This document shows, piece after piece, positions 59,003 to 64,000 of a stretch of DNA of 64,000 nt; the stretch's first letter is position 1, and every line of letters starts with the position of its first letter. The DNA comes from an uncultured Gammaproteobacteria bacterium (lineage in GTDB: Bacteria; Pseudomonadota; Gammaproteobacteria; DRLM01): NCBI GenBank assembly GCA_947259075.1, contig CAMYKQ010000040.1:1-64000 (forward strand). Reading direction: 5' to 3'. The position numbers were made by a program, and so were the translations under genes. The notes beneath the pieces were generated by a model, which saw nothing but the letters and a program-made list of their open reading frames with translations, ran no database searches and was not told the DNA's origin.

Positions 59003-60043
59003 TTATTGCGTCTCTTGCAGCCGCCACGCTGTTTTGCCGCCCGCCCGCAGGGGAATCACCGTCTCCTCGCCGAAGGGATAGGCCGCGGGAATATCTTGCT
59101 CTTCTTTTATCAGCGTAATTCTCTCCCGGTTGCGCGGCAGGCCGTAGAAATCCGCGCCGTGGAAGCTGGCGAAGCCTTCCAGCTTATCGAGGGCGCCCGC
59201 TTGCTCGAAGGCCTCCGCGTACAATTCCAGCGCGGCGTGAGCGGTGTAGCTGCCCGCGCAGCCGCAGTTCGTTTCTTTGCTGGCGCGCGTGTGCGGGGCG
59301 CTGTCGGTGCCGAGAAAAAATTTCGGGTTGCCGCTGGTGGCGGCGCGCAGCAGCGCCGCGCGGTCTTCCTCGCGCTTGAGCACCGGCAGGCAGTAGTAAT
59401 GGGGGCGGATGCCGCCGGCGAGCAGGTCGTTGCGGTTGAGCAGCAAGTGATGCACGGTGATGGTGGCGGCGATGGTAGCGGGCGCGGCATGCACGAAGTT
59501 GACCGCGTCACGCGTGGTGATGTGCTCGAAGACGATTTTCAACGCGCTGAAGCGCGCGCTCAGCGGCAGGAGGCATTGTTCGATGAAGAGGCGTTCGCGG
59601 TCGAAGATGTCCACGTGTGCCGCGGTGACCTCGCCGTGTACCAGCAGGGGCAGCCCCAGTTCTTCCATCGCCGCCAAGGCCGGGTAACAGCGTTCGAGGG
59701 TGGTGACGCCGGCGTCCGAGTTAGTGGTGGCGCCCGCCGGATAAAGCTTGACGCCGTGGACGATGCCGCTCTGGCGCGCGCGGTGGATTTCTTCCGGCGG
59801 GGTGTTGTCGGTGAGATACAGCGTCATCAACGGTTCGAAGTCCACGCCGGCGGGCGCCGCCGCTAAAATGCGTTGCCGGTAATCGCGCGCCTGCGCGGTG
59901 GTGGTGACCGGCGGTTTTAAATTGGGCATGGCGATGACGCGGCGAAATTGCCGCGCGGCGTGGGCCACCGTGGTGTTCAGGAAGGCGCCGTCGCGCAAAT
60001 GAATGTGCCAATCGTCGGGGCGGGTGAGCTTGAGCCTTTGCAT
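59003..60043 (-). CDS. pyrC: dihydroorotase
   Basis: [36 protein letters not shown]. Confidence 0.96.
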   Translation of the reverse strand: MQRLKLTRPDDWHIHLRDGAFLNTTVAHAARQFRRVIAMPNLKPPVTTTAQARDYRQRILAAAPAGVDFEPLMTLYLTDNTPPEEIHRARQSGIVHGVKLYPAGATTNSDAGVTTLERCYPALAAMEELGLPLLVHGEVTAAHVDIFDRERLFIEQCLLPLSARFSALKIVFEHITTRDAVNFVHAAPATIAATITVHHLLLNRNDLLAGGIRPHYYCLPVLKREEDRAALLRAATSGNPKFFLGTDSAPHTRASKETNCGCAGSYTAHAALELYAEAFEQAGALDKLEGFASFHGADFYGLPRNRERITLIKEEQDIPAAYPFGEETVIPLRAGGKTAWRLQETQ

Positions 60044-60211
60044 GAGATGTCCTCTACGTCGCGGCGTTCATTATGCCATGGGTGTACGGCCCAGTCCGGC
60101 GTGCCGGAAAAAATTTATTGATATATCGAGCATGATGATCGCCGCCGTCCCGCCACGCCGCGCTTGGCAAGGCGGCGCGCCGCGTGTTTTGATAGCGCTA
60201 ATAATGCGGTG

Positions 60212-61177
60212 ATGAAGATGAACCCTTCCTTCAAACCCGCCTGGTGGTTGCCCGGCGGTCATATGCAAACCTTGTGGCCCGCGCTGTTGCGGCGGGCGGC
60301 GGCGCCCGTGGCGCGGCGTGAGCGGGTGACGCTGCCCGATGGCGATTTCATCGATGCCGATTGGGTGGGCGAGACCGGGCCCATCGTCATCGTGTTGCAC
60401 GGCTTGGGCGGCTCTAGCGATTCGCATTATGTCCGCGGCTTATTGCGCGCCATTGCGGCACGGGGCTGGCGCGGTGTCGTGATGCATTTTCGCGGTTGCA
60501 GCGGTGAGCCCAATCGCTTGCCGCGCGGTTATCACGCCGGTGACACGGGTGACCTCGAAAGTTTCGTGCGGGTGTTGCGCCTGCGAGAACCGCATACCCT
60601 CCTGGCGGCGGTGGGGTATTCATTGGGTGGCAATGTCCTCTTGAAATGGCTGGGCGAACAAGGCGCGGCGGCGCCGGTGCGCGCGGCGGTGGCGGTGTCG
60701 GTGCCCTTTGATCTCGCCGCCGCCACCGCGCGTTTGATGCAAGGTTTTTCGCGGGTGTACGAGCGCCGCCTGCTGCGCTGTTTGCAAGTGGCGCTGACGC
60801 AAAAACGCGCGATGATGGGTCTGCCATGGGACGCGGCGGCGATCGCCGCCATCAGCACGCTGCGCGAATTCGATGAACGCATCACCGCGCCCTTGCATGG
60901 GTTCAACGACGCCGATGATTACTACACGCGTGCCAGCTGCCGGCCTTATCTGCCGCGGATTCACGCGCCCACTTTGATCGTCCATGCCAGTGACGACCCC
61001 TTTATGCCCTCCAGCGTCGTGCCGCGGGCCGACGAGCTTGGCGCGCGCATTACCTTAGAGCATTTCGCCAGCGGCGGCCATGTTGGATTTGTCGGTGGTG
61101 CGCCCTGGTCGCCGCGCTATTGGCTGGAGCCGCGCATTTCCGAGTACCTCGCTGAGAAACTTGATGCGGCACTTTGA
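60212..61177 (+). CDS. alpha/beta hydrolase, YheT-like
   Basis: FKPAWWLPGGHMQTLWPALLRR; HGLGGSSDSHYVRGLL; GYSLGGNVLLKWLGE. Confidence 0.92.
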   Translation: MKMNPSFKPAWWLPGGHMQTLWPALLRRAAAPVARRERVTLPDGDFIDADWVGETGPIVIVLHGLGGSSDSHYVRGLLRAIAARGWRGVVMHFRGCSGEPNRLPRGYHAGDTGDLESFVRVLRLREPHTLLAAVGYSLGGNVLLKWLGEQGAAAPVRAAVAVSVPFDLAAATARLMQGFSRVYERRLLRCLQVALTQKRAMMGLPWDAAAIAAISTLREFDERITAPLHGFNDADDYYTRASCRPYLPRIHAPTLIVHASDDPFMPSSVVPRADELGARITLEHFASGGHVGFVGGAPWSPRYWLEPRISEYLAEKLDAAL

Positions 61178-61311
61178 CGGCGGCTCGCGCGCGCGGCTGT
61201 GACATAATGCGTTTGGGCGCGGTGTGATTGATTATCATCCCGTGCGCAAAGCGGGAAGTGGCATGACAAGCTTATCCATGAAATATCGTTCCCGTTTTTA
61301 CCCCATCTGGA

Positions 61312-62562
61312 TTGAAGAAAGTGGCAACTATGGCGAGACTACGCACATCGTGGGTGCTATTGACGCTGGCGGCCGTGGCGCTGGCCGCGTTTGTTTATTA
61401 TTACCGCGCGGCGCAGGTGCTGGTGGTGGACACGGTGGCGGCGCGCAAAGGCGATTTGGTGGTGACCGTCACACCCACCGAGACGGGCACCGTGGACAGC
61501 GACGCCACCGCGCAAGTGAAGGCCGAGGTGGCGGGGCGTATCAGCGAATTGCGCGTGGCTGAAAGCGCGCGGGTCGCGGCCGGCGATGTGTTATTGCGTT
61601 TGGATGCCGCCGAATTGGAGGCGCGGGTGGCGCTGGCGCGTTCCAGCCTCGAAGCGGCGCGCACGCGTTTGCAGTCGGCGCGCATCACCTTGCCCTTGGA
61701 GCGGGCGCGCAACGCGGCGGCGGTGGCCGAGGCGCAGGCCCGTTACGATGATGCCAAGCAACGTCACGACAAAAAACAGCGCTTGTTCGAGGCGCGCTTG
61801 ATTCCACTGGGTGAGATAGAGTCAGCGGCCTCAGAAGTGGCGGGCGCTGAAGCAGCGTTGCAGGCGGCGCGCGTCAATCAAGATCGAGTGATTTTGCAAG
61901 AAGGCCAAATCGAGATCGCCGCCGCCGATGTGAAACAGCAAGAGGCGGCGCTGCGGGTGGCGCAAGTCAATCTCGATCACGCCGTTATCCGCGCGCCCAT
62001 CGCTGGCACGGTGGTGGAATTGCCGGTGAAGCTTGGTGAGTTGATGCAACCCGGCAGCGTGGTGGCGCGCATCACCCGGCTCGATGCGCTGTATGTGAAG
62101 GCGCAAGTCGATGAGGTGGACCTCAGCCGTTTACGGCTGAAGCAGCCGGCGGAAATTCAATTCGACACCCAGCCCAACGTGAAATACGCCGCCACCTTGT
62201 TTGAGATCGCGCCCGCGGTATCGGTGGAAAAACTCAAGAGCCGCAATGTCACGACCAAGCTGCGTCTCGCCGAACCGCCACCATTTTTGCGGCCGGGCAT
62301 GTCGGCGGACGTGGAGATCATCGTCGATACCGTGAAGGACGTGTTGCTGGTGCCGGCGCAGACGGTGATGTCGAAAAATAAAGAACAGTTCGTGTACGTG
62401 CTGGCCAGTGGCGAAGTGGCTAAGCGCAGCATCGAGGTCGGGCGATCCAATTGGGACGATATGGAAGTGGTGCAAGGTTTGAGTCGCGGCGAAGAAGTGA
62501 TTAAGTCGCTGGATGAAGAAGCGCTCAAGCCCGGCGTGCAAGCGCGGCGCGCGGATCGTTAG
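61312..62562 (+). CDS. HlyD/MacA-type membrane fusion protein
   Basis: TETGTVDSDATAQVKAEVAGRISELRVAESARVAAGDVLLRLD; VIRAPIAGTVVELPVKLGELMQPG. Confidence 0.9.
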   Translation: MKKVATMARLRTSWVLLTLAAVALAAFVYYYRAAQVLVVDTVAARKGDLVVTVTPTETGTVDSDATAQVKAEVAGRISELRVAESARVAAGDVLLRLDAAELEARVALARSSLEAARTRLQSARITLPLERARNAAAVAEAQARYDDAKQRHDKKQRLFEARLIPLGEIESAASEVAGAEAALQAARVNQDRVILQEGQIEIAAADVKQQEAALRVAQVNLDHAVIRAPIAGTVVELPVKLGELMQPGSVVARITRLDALYVKAQVDEVDLSRLRLKQPAEIQFDTQPNVKYAATLFEIAPAVSVEKLKSRNVTTKLRLAEPPPFLRPGMSADVEIIVDTVKDVLLVPAQTVMSKNKEQFVYVLASGEVAKRSIEVGRSNWDDMEVVQGLSRGEEVIKSLDEEALKPGVQARRADR

Positions 62563-62573
62563 GGGCGTGAATC

Positions 62574-63275
62574 ATGGCGCAGTCGCCGCTCATTGAATTG
62601 GATGATGTGGGTAAGGTGTTCATCACCGGCGCATTGCGTCACGAGGTCTTGAAGCATATTTCACTCAAGATCGAAGAGGGCGAATACCTGGCCTTGATGG
62701 GGCCGTCGGGTTCGGGCAAGTCCACCCTGCTCAATATTCTCGGTTGTCTCGACGTGCCCAGCGGCGGTCATTACCGCCTGGAGGGGCGCGAGATCGCCAG
62801 CCGCGCCGATGCCGAGCTGGCGCGCGTCCGCAATCAATTTTTCGGTTTCGTGTTTCAGTCCTTCAATTTGCTGGGGCGTTACACCGTGGAGGAAAACGTC
62901 GCGCTGCCCATGGTGTATCGCGGTCTCGCGCGGCGCGAGCGCTTGCAGCGCGCCCGCGACTTGCTGGCCCGGGTGGGGCTGAAGGATTTCACCCGGCATT
63001 TGCCCTCGGAGTTGTCAGGCGGTATGCAGCAGCGCGTGGCCATCGCCCGCGCCTTGGTCAACTCGCCGAAGGTTTTGTTCGCCGACGAGCCCACCGGCAA
63101 CCTCGACAGCAAGACGGGACAAGAGATCATCAGTCTCTTCGGTGAATTGAGCGCCGAAGGCACGACCCTGGTAGTCGTGACGCACGATCCGCGGGTGGCG
63201 GAACACGCGCGGCGGGTCTTGACCCTGATCGACGGCGAGATCGTCGGCGATAAACGCAACGGGGAGGCGGCATGA
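62574..63275 (+). CDS. MacB/LolD-type ABC transporter ATP-binding protein
   Basis: LMGPSGSGKSTLLNILGCLDVPSGG, LSGGMQQRVAIARAL, LFADEPTGNLDSKTG. Confidence 0.94.
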   Translation: MAQSPLIELDDVGKVFITGALRHEVLKHISLKIEEGEYLALMGPSGSGKSTLLNILGCLDVPSGGHYRLEGREIASRADAELARVRNQFFGFVFQSFNLLGRYTVEENVALPMVYRGLARRERLQRARDLLARVGLKDFTRHLPSELSGGMQQRVAIARALVNSPKVLFADEPTGNLDSKTGQEIISLFGELSAEGTTLVVVTHDPRVAEHARRVLTLIDGEIVGDKRNGEAA

Positions 63276-64000
63276 ATCCCTTCGAGCATTTGCGCATCGC
63301 CATGGATGCGCTGGCCGCCAATAAACTGCGCTCCTTCCTCACCATGCTGGGCGTCATCATCGGCGTGGCCTCGGTGATCATGCTGGTGGCTATTGGTGAG
63401 GGCGCCAAGACCTATATTCGCGCCGAGTTGATGGGCATCGGCACTAATTTACTCATCATCGTGCCGGGCAAGACCGAGACCAGCGGCATGGGCCACATGC
63501 CCTCCGGGGTGCAAAAGCTCACCCTCACCGATATGCGCGCCCTGGAAAAACGCGCGAGCCTAATCCCCGTGATGACGCCCGTGGTGGTGAGTAACGCGCC
63601 GGTGAAATTGGGCAATCGTTTGCGCAACGTGCAAATCATCGGCACCGATCAGAACTTCGAGGCCGTGCGTAATCTGCACGTGGAGATCGGCTCCTTCATC
63701 AGCAAGGCCGATGTCGATGGCGGACGGCGGGTGGCGGTGATAGGCCGCACCGTGAAGAAAGAACTCTTCGGCGAGAGCAATCCCTTGGGCCGCACGGTGA
63801 AGATCGGTGAGACCAAGTTCCGCGTCATCGGCATCATGGAGAAAAAGGGCATGACCCTGGGACAGGATATCGACGATCACGTCTTCATCCCGGTGGAGAC
63901 GGCGCAAGAGATTTTCGATGAAGACGGACTTACCAATATCCTCGCCCAAGTGATCAACGAGAGCGCCATCGAGCGCGCTAAAGAACAAATCCGCGGCGTG
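63272..64000 (+). CDS. MacB-type ABC permease, truncated by window end
   Basis: MNPFEHLRIAMDALAANKLRSFLTMLGVIIGVASVIMLVAIGEGAK; open to base 64000. Confidence 0.9.
   Translation, partial: MNPFEHLRIAMDALAANKLRSFLTMLGVIIGVASVIMLVAIGEGAKTYIRAELMGIGTNLLIIVPGKTETSGMGHMPSGVQKLTLTDMRALEKRASLIPVMTPVVVSNAPVKLGNRLRNVQIIGTDQNFEAVRNLHVEIGSFISKADVDGGRRVAVIGRTVKKELFGESNPLGRTVKIGETKFRVIGIMEKKGMTLGQDIDDHVFIPVETAQEIFDEDGLTNILAQVINESAIERAKEQIRGV

Noticed and set aside
59826-59850. GGTTCGA-like tRNA T-loop sequence
   Set aside because: Inside the pyrC coding sequence, no cloverleaf could be built around it.

Overview
High-GC bacterial chromosome segment, probably gammaproteobacterial (inference from gene content). 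About 1-34 kb is an exosortase A (XrtA/EpsH)-type exopolysaccharide locus. It contains wecB, a polysaccharide deacetylase, a FemAB-like protein, several glycosyltransferases, an XrtA-EpsI fusion, two asparagine-synthase-like amidotransferases, an AMP-ligase, an O-antigen-ligase-like protein, two sulfotransferases, a flippase, a membrane sulfatase-fold enzyme, a beta-propeller-like protein, an HzsA-like two-heme protein with an LPXTG/PEP-independent C-terminal anchor, and a VanZ-heparinase II/III fusion. About 34-64 kb is mostly housekeeping: protease, cytochrome c4-like, ABC ATPase, argD-argF, phoBR-pstS-[pilZ]-pstCAB-phoU with three recognisable Pho boxes, sodB, hyuB-like, grxD, a cytochrome b561-PepSY protein with a two-component system, two GGDEF paralogs, rnt, a TraB/GumN protein, pyrC, a YheT-like hydrolase and a MacAB-type efflux system cut by the window end. 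No tRNA, rRNA, CRISPR or transposase was recognised. The observations most worth follow-up are the HzsA-like protein in the EPS locus, the second AsnB lacking Cys2, the Thr-nucleophile sulfatase homolog, the VanZ-lyase fusion, a candidate small RNA near 35.1 kb, the PilZ gene splitting the pst operon, and the active/degenerate GGDEF pair. All family calls come from reading motifs; no database search was run.
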